A DNA stretch of 30,273 nt from an uncultured Campylobacter sp. (GCF_905372745.1 NZ_CAJPQR010000027.1:1-30273); one strand, 5' to 3'; positions 9,025 through 18,307 are shown, counted from the stretch's first letter. The notes: generated by a model from the sequence alone, not told the origin. Program-made: numbers and translations.

Positions 9025-9450
9025 TTTGACGGCGGCGTCAAAAAGCTCGCGCTCTAGCCTTTGTGCCGCGTCTAGGGCGTGGCAGTCAAAGACGCCGTAT
9101 CTAGCCGCGATGCTTTTTATATCCTCAAAGCTCACGACTGTTTTGCCGTCTCTTTTTTGAAATAAAAACTTAAACGGAAGCTCCAGCGCGAGGCTTGGCT
9201 CGCACTCTATTAACGGCGCAAGTACGCCTGGAGCGCCGAAAATCACAGTGACCGACGGCGTCAAATTTACTCCCGTTTGCGCGGCGAAAACGTGATGAGG
9301 CACTACGGCAAATTCACTAACGTCTTTCATGTCAAGCAGTCTTTGAAATCTCTTAACCGCGGCTTCTATCTCTAGCTCGCTTTGGCCTGCCGTGACGCTG
9401 GCAAAGGCCAAATTTAACCCCGCAAAAATCATCAAAAACAATCTTTTCAA
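9022..9450 (-). CDS. exported DUF302 family protein
   Basis: The protein has 142 residues. The start is TTG at 9450, with GGGAAG upstream and a Lys/Arg-rich N-terminus (MKRLF) before a hydrophobic stretch ending AFA, so a signal peptide of about 17 residues is likely and the product is periplasmic. The mature part has the DUF302 pattern: AVVPHHVFAAQTG, VTVIFGAP, then LIECEPSLALELPFKFL and VSFEDIKSIAARYG. DUF302 proteins are small alpha/beta proteins of unknown biochemical role. The gene precedes trpE on the same strand and diverges from the TSUP exporter gene. Confidence 0.82.
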   Translation of the reverse strand: MKRLFLMIFAGLNLAFASVTAGQSELEIEAAVKRFQRLLDMKDVSEFAVVPHHVFAAQTGVNLTPSVTVIFGAPGVLAPLIECEPSLALELPFKFLFQKRDGKTVVSFEDIKSIAARYGVFDCHALDAAQRLERELFDAAVK

Positions 9451-9527
9451 TAACTTCCCTTTTTTAAATTTTAAAATTAATTTTACCCAAAAACGGCTAA
9501 AATCGGATTTTACTTTAAGGCGAGATT

Positions 9528-10280
9528 ATGGAAATTTTATCGGTTGCGTCGTTCGGTTACGTTTGTTTGGGGTTATTTGTAGGCTTTTTGTCCGGATTTT
9601 TGGGCATCGGCGGCGGCGCGGCGGCCGTACCGATACTCGTGTTTTTGGGCTTTGACGTCAAATACGCAATCGGCGTAAGCGTCCTTCAGATGATGTTTAG
9701 TTCGGTCTACGGCTCGCTTTTAAATCTCAAAAATAAGACCCTTGATCTAAAGCCCGCTTTGGTTCTGGGCAGCGGCGGCTTTTGCGGGGCGAGCGCGAGC
9801 GGCTTTATTGTAGCGAGCGTTCCGTCGAAATTTTTGCTTCTCACGCTTATCTGCATTCAAATTTTTAACGTTATTAAGCTATTTTTTAAAAATCCTGAGC
9901 CAAAAGGTGCGCATAATCCATCCCTCGTACCGCTTTTTTTCGTAGGACTTTTTGTCGGCGCGGTAGCGATCAGCGTGGGTATCGGAGGCTCTGTTATCAT
10001 CATGCCGGTTTTGATAAATTTCTTAAACTACGACATAAAAAAGGCGATCAGCACGGGGCTATTTTTCGTGATATTTTCGTCGATTTCGGGCTTTATCAGT
10101 CTAACTTTGCAAGGGCTCGTGCAGTACGAGGTTGGCGTTTTGGTCGGTATCGGCTCGCTTATAAGCGTGAGATTTGGCGTAGCTTTAGCGCAAAAGATCG
10201 ACCGTGCTATCCAAAAAAGATGCCTGCTTGCGCTTATTTGCACGACGCTAATTATAATGATAAATAAGCTTTTTGCTTAA
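9528..10280 (+). CDS. TSUP (TauE/SafE) family transmembrane anion transporter
   Basis: This 250-residue hydrophobic protein has about seven or eight membrane helices. Two internal repeats show the family motif: GFLGIGGG (23-30) and SVGIGGS (149-155), each followed by a proline-containing helix and a conserved AIxxG segment (YAIGVSV, KAISTGL). TSUP members export or import small sulfur or organic anions such as sulfite, sulfoacetate or taurine; the substrate here is not visible. AAGGCGAG lies eight bases or so before the ATG. It is transcribed divergently from the DUF302 gene and ends in a convergent spacer facing the methyltransferase gene. Confidence 0.88.
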   Translation: MEILSVASFGYVCLGLFVGFLSGFLGIGGGAAAVPILVFLGFDVKYAIGVSVLQMMFSSVYGSLLNLKNKTLDLKPALVLGSGGFCGASASGFIVASVPSKFLLLTLICIQIFNVIKLFFKNPEPKGAHNPSLVPLFFVGLFVGAVAISVGIGGSVIIMPVLINFLNYDIKKAISTGLFFVIFSSISGFISLTLQGLVQYEVGVLVGIGSLISVRFGVALAQKIDRAIQKRCLLALICTTLIIMINKLFA

Positions 10281-10405
10281 ATTTAGTATTTGCGATAAAT
10301 TTTGGTTTTGCTAAATTTTACCTCTTTAATAGCTGAAACTACTTTTGGCGAGTTTAGAAGCTTGCGTAAATTTAAAACAACGCGGTCAAATTTACGGGAA
10401 ATGTA

Positions 10406-10432
10406 GGGGGCAAATTTATCGCATTCGCCCCC
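10406..10432. repeat. GC-rich hairpin in the convergent TSUP-methyltransferase spacer
   Basis: GGGGGC (10406-10411) pairs with GCCCCC (10427-10432) across 15 bases. It lies in the 159-base spacer between two convergent genes, where a two-way terminator would be expected. Seven A residues follow on the + strand (T7 precedes the stem on the - strand), which is the opposite of the usual U-tract placement. The rest of the spacer shows only AAATTT-rich sequence. Confidence 0.45.
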
Positions 10433-10439
10433 AAAAAAA

Positions 10440-12020
10440 TTAGAAATTTTCTAAAAATCCGCCGTCGCTTAGTTTTAGCTCAAGGTCTTTTACGTAGTTT
10501 TCGGCCGCTTTTTGGTATTCGTTTTTGCTGGCGGTTTTTATCGTGCCGTTTTTGACGGCAAACTCCAGTTTACGCTCTTGTGCGAATTTCGCCGTTTGCT
10601 TTGCGATATTTTCGAGCGAGTTTTCTCCATTAAACTTAAGCGCTATAAAGGCGTCAAACTGTGAAAAATTTGCCGACACGTTTAGTTCGTCGGAGATTTT
10701 TATCACTGGTTCGTCGCTAGATGAAAAATACTCAAAATACCCTCGTACTCGCTCTTTTAGGCGGCTTTTGCCTGCTTCGTAAGCGATTTTTGGGCGCTCG
10801 TAGGTCGTTAGCTTTGCGCAGTTTGCGGCTAAAATTTCCATAAAGCCAAAATAGGCCGATTTTACCGCGTTTTCATCGTCTTTTAAAAGCGCTGCGACGT
10901 CGGCGAAATTTACGCTTGCCGGATAAACGTCGGTAAATACCTGATAAAGCCAGTCGTACTGCGGCTTCATCGGAACACCGTTTATATTTACGTAGCCATC
11001 TTTTGCTCGGTCGAAATTTGCCGAGATATGCAGCTTGCAAAGCTCGTCCGCGCCGATATTTACGCTAAAGTCGTCTGAAACGAGGTCTTTGTGCGTTATC
11101 ATGCTACGCCTAAAAACCCTGTTTGTTAAAAAATCAAGCATCTGTTCTTTTTCGATGCGTGAGCTAAAATTCGCGTCTATATAGGCGTCAAATTCGTCTA
11201 TGCCCAAATTTGACTGAAAAACGTCCTCCAGTCCGACCTCGGCGAGATAGGCAAGGCCGTTTTTATCAAGATCGGCCGCAAAATCCTTAAAATAAATCGG
11301 ATCGTTAAAAACTTCCAGATACTCGTGCGCTATATATGAGTTGCTAGCGGATAAGATATAGTCGATGTGAAATTTTAGACTTTCGTAATTTAAGAAAATT
11401 TGGCTTACGTTGCCGTCTTTTTGGCAAAATTTGGCGTATTCTCCAAGTACTTTTAAAAGCTCCCTTGCTTTGGCTACTTTTGCGGCTTCTCCTTGTACGT
11501 CTTTGGTGCCAAAGACTAAAAAATCCCTGATCGTATCCTTGATCTTCCAGCCCGGATAGACGTTGTAGCTCACGTAGGCCACGCCGTTTGGGCTCAAAAA
11601 TCGCTTGATCGTTTTTAGGATCGCGTCCTTTACGGCGTCCGGTACCCAGCTATAAACGCCGTGGCAGACGATGTAGTCAAATTTTCCGTAATCGCTCACG
11701 TCTGTGTCCGTAAGATCGCAGATATCTTTTGCTATAAATTTTATATTATCCACGCGCATTTGCGCGGCTAGCTCTTTGGCTTTATTTATCTGCACCTCGC
11801 TTAGATCTATGCCAAGAGCCTTTGCCTGCGGATTTGCGATAGCAAAAGGAAATAAATTTCCGCCGTAGCTGCAACCGATTTCTAGCACTTTAGCCGTTTT
11901 GGACGGCGGCGGAGTTAGCGACAAAAAAGAGGCCAAAGCCTCAAGGCATGCGGGAGAAGTCTCCGCAAAAGCACCCGAGACATAGGGAAGCTCGTCGTAG
12001 GATTTTTGGATATCGTTCAT
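10440..12020 (-). CDS. class I SAM-dependent methyltransferase with regulatory domain
   Basis: The protein has 526 residues. The ATG at 12020 is preferred over an in-frame upstream ATG at 12068 because AAAGGA sits eight bases before it and relatives start with a short sequence ahead of YDELPYVSGAF. Residues 45-54 (VLEIGCSYGG) form SAM motif I and GIDLSEVQI motif II; DYIVCHGVYSWVP is typical of this family. The middle region (about 200-290, LKFHIDYILSASNSYIAHEYLEVFNDPIYF) matches the methyltransferase regulatory domain (PF10119-type). The substrate is unknown; relatives have been linked to surface or cofactor methylation without firm proof. It diverges from uvrA across 84 bases. Confidence 0.85.
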   Translation of the reverse strand: MNDIQKSYDELPYVSGAFAETSPACLEALASFLSLTPPPSKTAKVLEIGCSYGGNLFPFAIANPQAKALGIDLSEVQINKAKELAAQMRVDNIKFIAKDICDLTDTDVSDYGKFDYIVCHGVYSWVPDAVKDAILKTIKRFLSPNGVAYVSYNVYPGWKIKDTIRDFLVFGTKDVQGEAAKVAKARELLKVLGEYAKFCQKDGNVSQIFLNYESLKFHIDYILSASNSYIAHEYLEVFNDPIYFKDFAADLDKNGLAYLAEVGLEDVFQSNLGIDEFDAYIDANFSSRIEKEQMLDFLTNRVFRRSMITHKDLVSDDFSVNIGADELCKLHISANFDRAKDGYVNINGVPMKPQYDWLYQVFTDVYPASVNFADVAALLKDDENAVKSAYFGFMEILAANCAKLTTYERPKIAYEAGKSRLKERVRGYFEYFSSSDEPVIKISDELNVSANFSQFDAFIALKFNGENSLENIAKQTAKFAQERKLEFAVKNGTIKTASKNEYQKAAENYVKDLELKLSDGGFLENF

Positions 12021-12104
12021 TTGCGCGTCCTTTAAATTTATAGAAATTTTATAGCGATGATAATACAATATACGCCGTTAAATCCAAGTAAATTTAGGCA
12101 AAAA

Positions 12105-14936
12105 ATGAACGACACCATAAAAATCACGGGCGCGCGCGAGCACAACCTAAAAAATTTAAACCTCGAAATTCCGAAAAACAAGCTCGTAGTTTTCACCGGA
12201 CTTAGCGGTAGCGGCAAGAGTACGCTAGCGTTTGACACGCTTTATGCCGAAGGGCAGCGCAGATATATGGAGAGCCTTAGCAGCTACGCCAGGCAGTTTT
12301 TAGACCGCGTAGGCAAGCCCGACGTCGATAAGATTGAGGGTCTAACGCCCGCTATCGCGATAGATCAAAAAACTACGTCCAAAAACCCGCGCTCGACCGT
12401 GGGCACGATAACGGAAATTTACGACTACCTGCGCCTTCTATACGCTCGTATCGGCATCCAGCACTGCCACAAGTGCGGCAAACCGATCTCTAAAATGTCG
12501 GCTAGCGACATCATAAACGAGATCCAAAAGCTCCCCCAGGACGCTAAAGTCGTCATCTACGCTCCGCTCGTGCGCGAGAAAAAGGGCACGTGGGCGGATT
12601 TGATCGAAAATTTACGCGGCAAAGGCTACGTGCGCGCCCAGATAGACGGCGTGCAGGTACGCCTAGACGAGGAGATCGAGCTGGCTAAAACCAAAAAACA
12701 CACAATAAAGCTCATCGTAGACCGCATCGTGATAGACGCGGATAATGCGCAGCGCCTAGCTCAAGACGTGGAAAAAGCGCTGAATGAAAGCTACGGCGAG
12801 GTCGAGATCGAGATCGCAAATACCGAAGAGCTCGGGCTAAAGGAGAGTTTCATCCACTACAGCGAGCACTCGGCGTGCTTTGATTGTAAAATTTCATTTA
12901 CGCCGCTTGAGCCGCTTAGCTTTAGCTTCAACTCTCCAAAAGGCGCGTGCGAGAGGTGCGACGGCCTTGGTATCAGATATAGCCTGGATCTAACCAAAGT
13001 GATCGACGAAGAAAAAAGCATCGAAGGCGGCGCGATAAAGCTGCTTTACGGCTACAACATGAGTTATTATTATAAATTTTTGCTGGCTTTTTGCGAGCAA
13101 AACGGCATCGACGCAAAGCGCCCGTATGGCGAGCTTAGCGAGGATGAAAAGCGCCTCGTGCTCTACGGCAACGTAAAAGAGGTCGAGTTTTTCTGGAAGA
13201 AAAACAAGCTGCTGCGCAAATTCGAAGGTGCGTTAAAAATCACGTACGGACTGCTAAAAGACTACAAGGACTTCGACGAATACATGAGCGAAAAAGTCTG
13301 CGACGACTGCGGAGGACACAGGCTAAAGCCTCAAAGCCTAGCCGTCAAGGTCGCAGGGCGCGGTATCGGCGAAATTTTAGACATGAGTATCGAAAACTGC
13401 ACCGCGTTTTTCTCAGACGAGTCAAATTTTAGCTACCTTAGCGAATACGATAAAACGATCGCAAAGCCGATATTTAAGGAGATAAACGAGAGGCTGTTTT
13501 TCCTCTACGACGTGGGGCTGGGATATCTATCGCTCGGACGCGACGCGCGCACGATTAGCGGCGGCGAAGCGCAGCGCATCAGGATCGCTAGCCAGATCGG
13601 ATCGGGCCTTAGCGGCGTGATGTACGTACTAGACGAGCCTAGTATTGGGCTGCACGAGCGCGATACGCTAAAGCTCATCAAAACTCTGCGAAATTTGCAA
13701 GCAAAAGGCAACTCCGTTATCGTCGTCGAACACGATAAAAAGACGATCGAGGAGGCCGACTACATCGTGGATATCGGGCCTGGAGCGGGGAAATTCGGCG
13801 GACAGATAGTTTTTGCCGGCGATGTGAAAAGCTTGCTAGGATCAAGTACGCAAACGGCGCTTTACATAAACGGCGAAAAGGAAATCGACTACCAAAAAAA
13901 CCGCAAAAGCGACACGTGGCTCGAGATCTCAAACGTAAATATCAATAATATATCAAATTTAAGAGCGCGCTTTCCGCTAAGAAATTTAGTCGGTATCACG
14001 GGAGTTTCGGGCTCGGGTAAAAGCTCGCTCGTGCTGCAAACCCTTTTGCCAGAGGCCCAGGAGCAGCTAAACCGCGCCAAAAAGGTAAAAAAAGTCGCGG
14101 GGGTAAATTTGAGTGGGCTTGAAAATCTAGACAAAGTGATCTATCTCGATCAAAGCCCGATCGGACGCACTCCGCGCAGTAATCCTGCCACCTATACGGG
14201 CGTGATGGACGAGATCAGGGGGCTTTTTGCGCAGACAAAAGAGGCCAAACTGCGAGGCTACAAGATCGGCAGGTTTAGCTTTAACGTCAAGGGCGGACGC
14301 TGTGAAAAGTGCCAAGGCGAGGGCGAGATCACGATCGAGATGCACTTTTTGCCCGACGTAAACGTCGTCTGCGACTCGTGCGGCGGCACCCGCTACAACG
14401 CGCAGACGCTAGAAATCCTCTACAAAGGCAAAAATATCGCCGACGTGCTAAATATGAGCATCGACGAGGCGGTGGAGTTTTTTAAATCCGTGCCTAAAAT
14501 CGCTAGCAAACTAACGACGCTGCAAGACGTGGGGCTAGGCTACATCACGCTGGGGCAAAACGCCGTGACGCTAAGCGGCGGCGAGGCGCAGCGCGTAAAG
14601 CTTGCAAAAGAGCTCAGCCGCTCGGACACGGGAAATACGCTCTATATCCTTGATGAGCCGACTACGGGGCTGCATTTTGCAGACGTCGATAGGCTCGTGC
14701 GCGTGCTGCACCATTTGGTCGATCTTGGCAACTCGGTCTTTGTCATCGAGCACAACATGGACGTCATCAAAAACTGCGACTACATCGTAGATATGGGGCC
14801 TGAGGGCGGCGCAAAGGGCGGTAAAATCATCGCAACAGGCAGCGTCAAAGACGTGGCTAAAAATTTCAAAAAGACGGGGAGTTATACAGGAGAATTTTTG
14901 GCTGGGGAATTGGCGGAGATGAAAGGGAAGAAATAG
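12105..14936 (+). CDS. uvrA: excinuclease ABC subunit A
   Basis: UvrA, 943 residues, recognises bulky DNA lesions and loads UvrB for nucleotide excision repair. The start chosen is ATG at 12105 (MNDTIKITGAREHNL) with AGG upstream; the open frame extends 16 codons further but without family similarity. The first Walker A is GLSGSGKST (32-40), the second GVSGSGKSS (about 633). Zinc-binding Cys pairs are seen near 100 (CHKCG), near 260-285 (CFDC, CERC) and near 733-765 (CEKC, CDSC). Both ABC signatures (SGGEAQR) and Walker B segments (VLDEPS, ILDEPTTGLH) are present. Length and domains are normal. An AT-rich cassette begins right after its stop. Confidence 0.97.
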   Translation: MNDTIKITGAREHNLKNLNLEIPKNKLVVFTGLSGSGKSTLAFDTLYAEGQRRYMESLSSYARQFLDRVGKPDVDKIEGLTPAIAIDQKTTSKNPRSTVGTITEIYDYLRLLYARIGIQHCHKCGKPISKMSASDIINEIQKLPQDAKVVIYAPLVREKKGTWADLIENLRGKGYVRAQIDGVQVRLDEEIELAKTKKHTIKLIVDRIVIDADNAQRLAQDVEKALNESYGEVEIEIANTEELGLKESFIHYSEHSACFDCKISFTPLEPLSFSFNSPKGACERCDGLGIRYSLDLTKVIDEEKSIEGGAIKLLYGYNMSYYYKFLLAFCEQNGIDAKRPYGELSEDEKRLVLYGNVKEVEFFWKKNKLLRKFEGALKITYGLLKDYKDFDEYMSEKVCDDCGGHRLKPQSLAVKVAGRGIGEILDMSIENCTAFFSDESNFSYLSEYDKTIAKPIFKEINERLFFLYDVGLGYLSLGRDARTISGGEAQRIRIASQIGSGLSGVMYVLDEPSIGLHERDTLKLIKTLRNLQAKGNSVIVVEHDKKTIEEADYIVDIGPGAGKFGGQIVFAGDVKSLLGSSTQTALYINGEKEIDYQKNRKSDTWLEISNVNINNISNLRARFPLRNLVGITGVSGSGKSSLVLQTLLPEAQEQLNRAKKVKKVAGVNLSGLENLDKVIYLDQSPIGRTPRSNPATYTGVMDEIRGLFAQTKEAKLRGYKIGRFSFNVKGGRCEKCQGEGEITIEMHFLPDVNVVCDSCGGTRYNAQTLEILYKGKNIADVLNMSIDEAVEFFKSVPKIASKLTTLQDVGLGYITLGQNAVTLSGGEAQRVKLAKELSRSDTGNTLYILDEPTTGLHFADVDRLVRVLHHLVDLGNSVFVIEHNMDVIKNCDYIVDMGPEGGAKGGKIIATGSVKDVAKNFKKTGSYTGEFLAGELAEMKGKK

Positions 14937-14983
14937 TATATATTTTATGTTAAAATATGTTAAGGAATTATTCGGAGAAGAAC

Positions 14984-16417
14984 ATGAAAGTTAGTTTAAG
15001 AAATATTGGTATTTTGGATGAGGCAGATTTTGAAGTTGGCGATATAACAGTTATATGCGGAGAAAACAATACTGGAAAAACATATGCAACTTACAGTTTA
15101 TATGGATTTTTGAAATTTGTTGAAGAAATAAACAGTTATGCCTTTGACGCTATAGATGAAGTGTCCATAAAAGATTATCACCTATTGGAAAAGGATGGCT
15201 CTAATATAAAAATATCTTTTGAAAATTTTGAGAAATTAATTAATGATTGTTCTAATGGGATTGAAAAAGGATACAAAAGTAATTTAGCTGAAATTCTGGC
15301 TGGTAAAGATGGTGACTTTAATGAAAGTATTTTTACAACTAATATATTAGAGCTTTTTTTGCAAGATATAAAAGATAAAAATTTTGATATGAGCATATTA
15401 AAAAATATAATGTCATATGAAAGAACAACTTACTTTGAACTATTAGATGCCAATAAAGAATATTTTATTTTTAATTATAAAAAAAATCAAAATTTTACCG
15501 TAGCAGAATTGCAAGATTTTTGTATGATTTTATTTACTTACATATGTTTTATAGTATATCCAAAAGCTTTCATATTGAGCGCAGAAAGAACTGGTGCTTC
15601 TATGTTTCAAAAAGAGCTGGATGTAAATAAGAATGAAATAGTTGAAAAAATTTCAACAGCTACTAGTAGTAAAAGTATAGAGAGAACTGTTTTGGATGTT
15701 CTTAGAACAAGATACACTAGATATCCAAAGCCAGTGAAAGATAATATTTATTTTATTCGTGAGCTTGATCAAGTAATAAAAAGTGATAGTTTTATAAAAA
15801 AAGAAGATAATAATTTGCATAAAGAAATTTTAGATATTCTTAATAAAATAGTTGGTGGAAAATATATAATGTCTGCAGAGGGTATAGAATTTGCACCAGG
15901 AGCAAAACAAAGAGTTACTAGTAAGGGTAAATTTTTGATTCAAAGAGCTTCAAGTTCTGTGAGATCTCTTGTGATGTTAAACTACTATATACTTCATAAG
16001 GCTCGCGTTGGCGATATTCTTATGATAGATGAGCCAGAGCTTAACTTGCATCCAAAAAATCAAATTTTATTGGCTAGATTGATTGTGTTGCTATCAAGGG
16101 CTAATATAAAAGTATTCATTACGACTCACAGCGACTATATGGTGCATGAACTTAGTAATTGTATAATGCTACATAATTTATCAGAACAACAAATTATAGA
16201 GTTAAAGAAGGATTATAAGGAAGAATATAAATTAGATGCGAGCAAGATAAAAGCCTATTTGGCTGTAAAGGAAAAAAAGAAAAATATTTTAAAAAGTATT
16301 AAGATAGATCAAGAGCGTGGAATTTTTATGAATACTTTCAATGAATCTATTGATGCACAGAATAACAATCGGGCAATCATTTTTGAGACTATCTTAAAGA
16401 ATAAAAATGCAAAATAA
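14984..16417 (+). CDS. AAA/ABC-type ATPase of the OLD/AAA_15 kind, candidate defence component
   Basis: The protein has 477 residues from ATG at 14984 (GGAGAAG upstream; an in-frame ATG at 14957 lacks a ribosome site). Walker A is GENNTGKT (26-33), ERTGASMF near 201-208 is a segment typical of OLD-type AAA ATPases, the signature-like helix is SSSVRSL (323-329), Walker B is ILMIDEPE (345-352), and the H-loop His is in ITTHSDY (382). So this is an SMC/Rad50-like ATPase head with a helical insertion at about 45-300. No TOPRIM nuclease domain is seen at the C-terminus, unlike OLD itself. Its stop overlaps the next gene by 11 bases. GC is near one third in the stretch I counted, well below uvrA. 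Many antiphage systems pair such an ATPase with a nuclease partner; that role is inferred here. Confidence 0.85.
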   Translation: MKVSLRNIGILDEADFEVGDITVICGENNTGKTYATYSLYGFLKFVEEINSYAFDAIDEVSIKDYHLLEKDGSNIKISFENFEKLINDCSNGIEKGYKSNLAEILAGKDGDFNESIFTTNILELFLQDIKDKNFDMSILKNIMSYERTTYFELLDANKEYFIFNYKKNQNFTVAELQDFCMILFTYICFIVYPKAFILSAERTGASMFQKELDVNKNEIVEKISTATSSKSIERTVLDVLRTRYTRYPKPVKDNIYFIRELDQVIKSDSFIKKEDNNLHKEILDILNKIVGGKYIMSAEGIEFAPGAKQRVTSKGKFLIQRASSSVRSLVMLNYYILHKARVGDILMIDEPELNLHPKNQILLARLIVLLSRANIKVFITTHSDYMVHELSNCIMLHNLSEQQIIELKKDYKEEYKLDASKIKAYLAVKEKKKNILKSIKIDQERGIFMNTFNESIDAQNNNRAIIFETILKNKNAK

Positions 16418-16994
16418 AGATTTGATAGATTTTTATAATGCCATCCATAACGATCTTAAAATTAGACCCAATGGATGCTATTTTACTATAAATGAAAATG
16501 GTAATGATAGTATTATTAAAAAGGTGCGTCTTAAATTTAAAAACAAAGACGATGTTTTGATTATAAGACAGAACGAGCAAAAGCATACTGTAAAAGATAT
16601 TTTAGTTAATCATTCTACCGATTGTTGTTGTGATTTTATTCTTTTTATGATTCGTAATGGTAATTTACAAATTTATCTTTGTGAAATAAAGTCTAGTCTA
16701 TGCATAGAACATAAAGAAAAGGCAATTAAGCAATTTAAAGCCTCTTTCCAGTTTTTAAAATATTTTATCAGTTCATATTTATACTATAATAGTAAGAGTA
16801 ACTTTGATATGGACAAACTGGAAAATGTTGTTAGCAGATATTATATTTATCCTAGCATAAATGGTATGAGTAATAAGACAGGAATCTCTTATGAAAAAAT
16901 AGAAAATTTTAGTATATTTTATAAGACTGTAGAATTAAGCACAGATGATGAAGGGGTTGTAACTGTGCAAGATGGCTATAGATTCTTTGTCTAA
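16407..16994 (+). CDS. small protein with D...E-x-K nuclease-like motif, partner of the upstream ATPase
   Basis: I do not recognise a named family for this 195-residue protein. The central part reads CDFILFM (D76), a short strand turn, then LCEIKSS (E93, K95), and a helix AIKQFKASF (Q109). This D...E-x-K...Q order is that of PD-(D/E)XK nucleases, in which a Gln helix often follows the active site. The rest shows no signal peptide or membrane helix and is rich in Lys, Asn, Ile and Tyr. It overlaps the ATPase gene by 11 bases and shares its AT-rich composition, so the two most likely form one system, with the small protein as effector. The stop TAA shares one base with the ATG of the DUF817 gene. 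Nuclease activity is inference. Confidence 0.65.
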   Translation: MQNKDLIDFYNAIHNDLKIRPNGCYFTINENGNDSIIKKVRLKFKNKDDVLIIRQNEQKHTVKDILVNHSTDCCCDFILFMIRNGNLQIYLCEIKSSLCIEHKEKAIKQFKASFQFLKYFISSYLYYNSKSNFDMDKLENVVSRYYIYPSINGMSNKTGISYEKIENFSIFYKTVELSTDDEGVVTVQDGYRFFV

Positions 16995-17784
16995 TGCTAA
17001 ATTTTTTAGCCATTCACTCTCTAAAATCCTTCACCATAAATTTCCTCCACTTTGGCTTAAAAGAGCTTCGAGCTTGCGTATTTGCCGGCTCGTTTTTCGC
17101 CGTGCTTTTTGTGTCGCGCTACCTGAATTTACTCATCCCGCGGTATGATTTTTTATTGATCGCCGCCGTGGTGCTGCAAATTTTGATGCTCGTTTTTAGG
17201 CTCGAAACGCCAAAAGAACTACTCGCCATCACGATGTTTCACGTCATCGGACTCATGCTCGAGCTTTACAAGACCAGCCCAGCCGTAGGCTCTTGGAACT
17301 ACCCCGAGTTTGCCTACACGAAGCTTTACACGGTGCCGCTGTATTCGGGCTTTATGTATGCGGCGGTGGGCAGCTACATCATGCAGGCATGGCGACTTTT
17401 CAATCTGCGCGTCACGCCTCCGGTCAGTAGGAAAACAAGCCTATTGCTGTGCTTTTTGATATATTTAAATTTTTCACGCACCATTATATTTACGATTTTT
17501 GCTGGGTTTTGTGCGCGGCGATCGTTCTCGTTTATCGCAAGACTTTCGTGCATTTTACGCCATACAAGCGCGAGTTTCGTATGCCGCTCGTGCTTGCCTT
17601 TTGTCTCATCGGGTTTTTCATCTGGATCGCCGAAAATCTCGCGACCTTCTTTGGCGCGTGGCAATACCCAAATCAAGCCGCGCAGTGGAACATCGTGTTA
17701 TACGGCAAAATTTCCAGCTGGGTTTTGCTCGTCATCATCAGCTTCATCATCGTCGCAGTTTTTAAACAAAAGGATAAGATTTAA
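16994..17784 (+). pseudogene. DUF817 family integral membrane protein gene, frameshifted
   Basis: The first part (16994 to about 17470) encodes a polytopic membrane protein with DUF817 features: LHFGLKELRACVFAG, LKxPKELL-like LETPKELLAITMFHVIG, and GSWNYPE...VPLYSGFMYAAVGSY. The frame then breaks at a T5 run (17470-17474). The downstream part continues in another frame with FFTHHYIYDF...LIGFFIWIAENLATFFGAWQYPNQ...SWVLL to the stop at 17784. One extra T would restore IYLNFFTHH and a full protein of about 264 residues. Without it, the first frame runs on into unrelated sequence to 17800. The function of DUF817 is unknown. This could be a real inactivation, a slippage-prone site or a sequencing error. 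Confidence 0.8.
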
Positions 17785-17962
17785 TAAATTTGCAGCCTAA
17801 ATTTACCTGCATAAATTTAATGTGGTTGCGTTAAATTTGACGCGAGAATAGATGTGTTTATATCAAATTTATGATTTGTTGTGATAAGCCATTAGTGCTC
17901 ATTTGACAACCCCTACTTACTCCAAATAGCAATGCAGACGCAAAAAGCGTTAAAAAAAGTAT

Positions 17963-17998
17963 TTTTGCTTCGGTTTCTGCTGTCAGTTGCAAACGAAG
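17963..17998 (+). repeat. dispersed repeat, copy 1
   Basis: TTTTGCTTCGG, TTCTGCTG, TCAGTTGC and AACGA occur in this order here and, on the other strand, at 19710-19747. By eye there are three mismatches and a two-base length difference over 36 bases. Similarity continues weakly on both sides (a GCGTT-A-rich stretch before, AGC after). A third, more diverged relative is at about 7451-7490. Confidence 0.6.
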
Positions 17999-18295
17999 TA
18001 AAGCATCTCTTTGGGTTACGAGTAACGCGAAGTGGAAAACCAGCGAAGCTTCCGAGTGAAAAATGCCAGGTTTTGTGCAGTTTTTCTAATTTTTACTTCG
18101 TTGTGCTGTTTGTATTTTTTAGACACTTCGACTTTGTCTTGCAACCATATGAAAAGCAAAGCAAATATAAATACTTTATTACAACGAAGCCTAAATTTAA
18201 CTTCTACTGACCGCCTTAAATTTATGTTTTATTGGGCAAAAAATACCAGTTTCGGTTTAAAAACGCTAATTTTAATTTATAATTTTTATTAAATA

Positions 18296-18301
18296 TATAA
18301 T
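18296..18301 (+). promoter_or_regulatory. consensus sigma-70 -10 box
   Basis: A perfect TATAAT within a very AT-rich stretch (18275-18305). Campylobacter sigma-70 promoters typically keep the -10 box and replace the -35 box with AT-rich sequence, as seen here. No coding start with a ribosome site follows, so it may drive the possible RNA at 18308. Confidence 0.45.
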
Positions 18302-18307
18302 AAACGA

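Noticed and set aside
14957..14983. Upstream ATG for the cassette ATPase
   Set aside because: It has no ribosome site, whereas the ATG at 14984 has GGAGAAG at good spacing and gives the usual short lead to Walker A.
17932..18210. 92-codon open frame on the + strand
   Set aside because: It covers the dispersed repeat, has no Shine-Dalgarno sequence, and its Phe-rich end reflects AT-rich spacer DNA.
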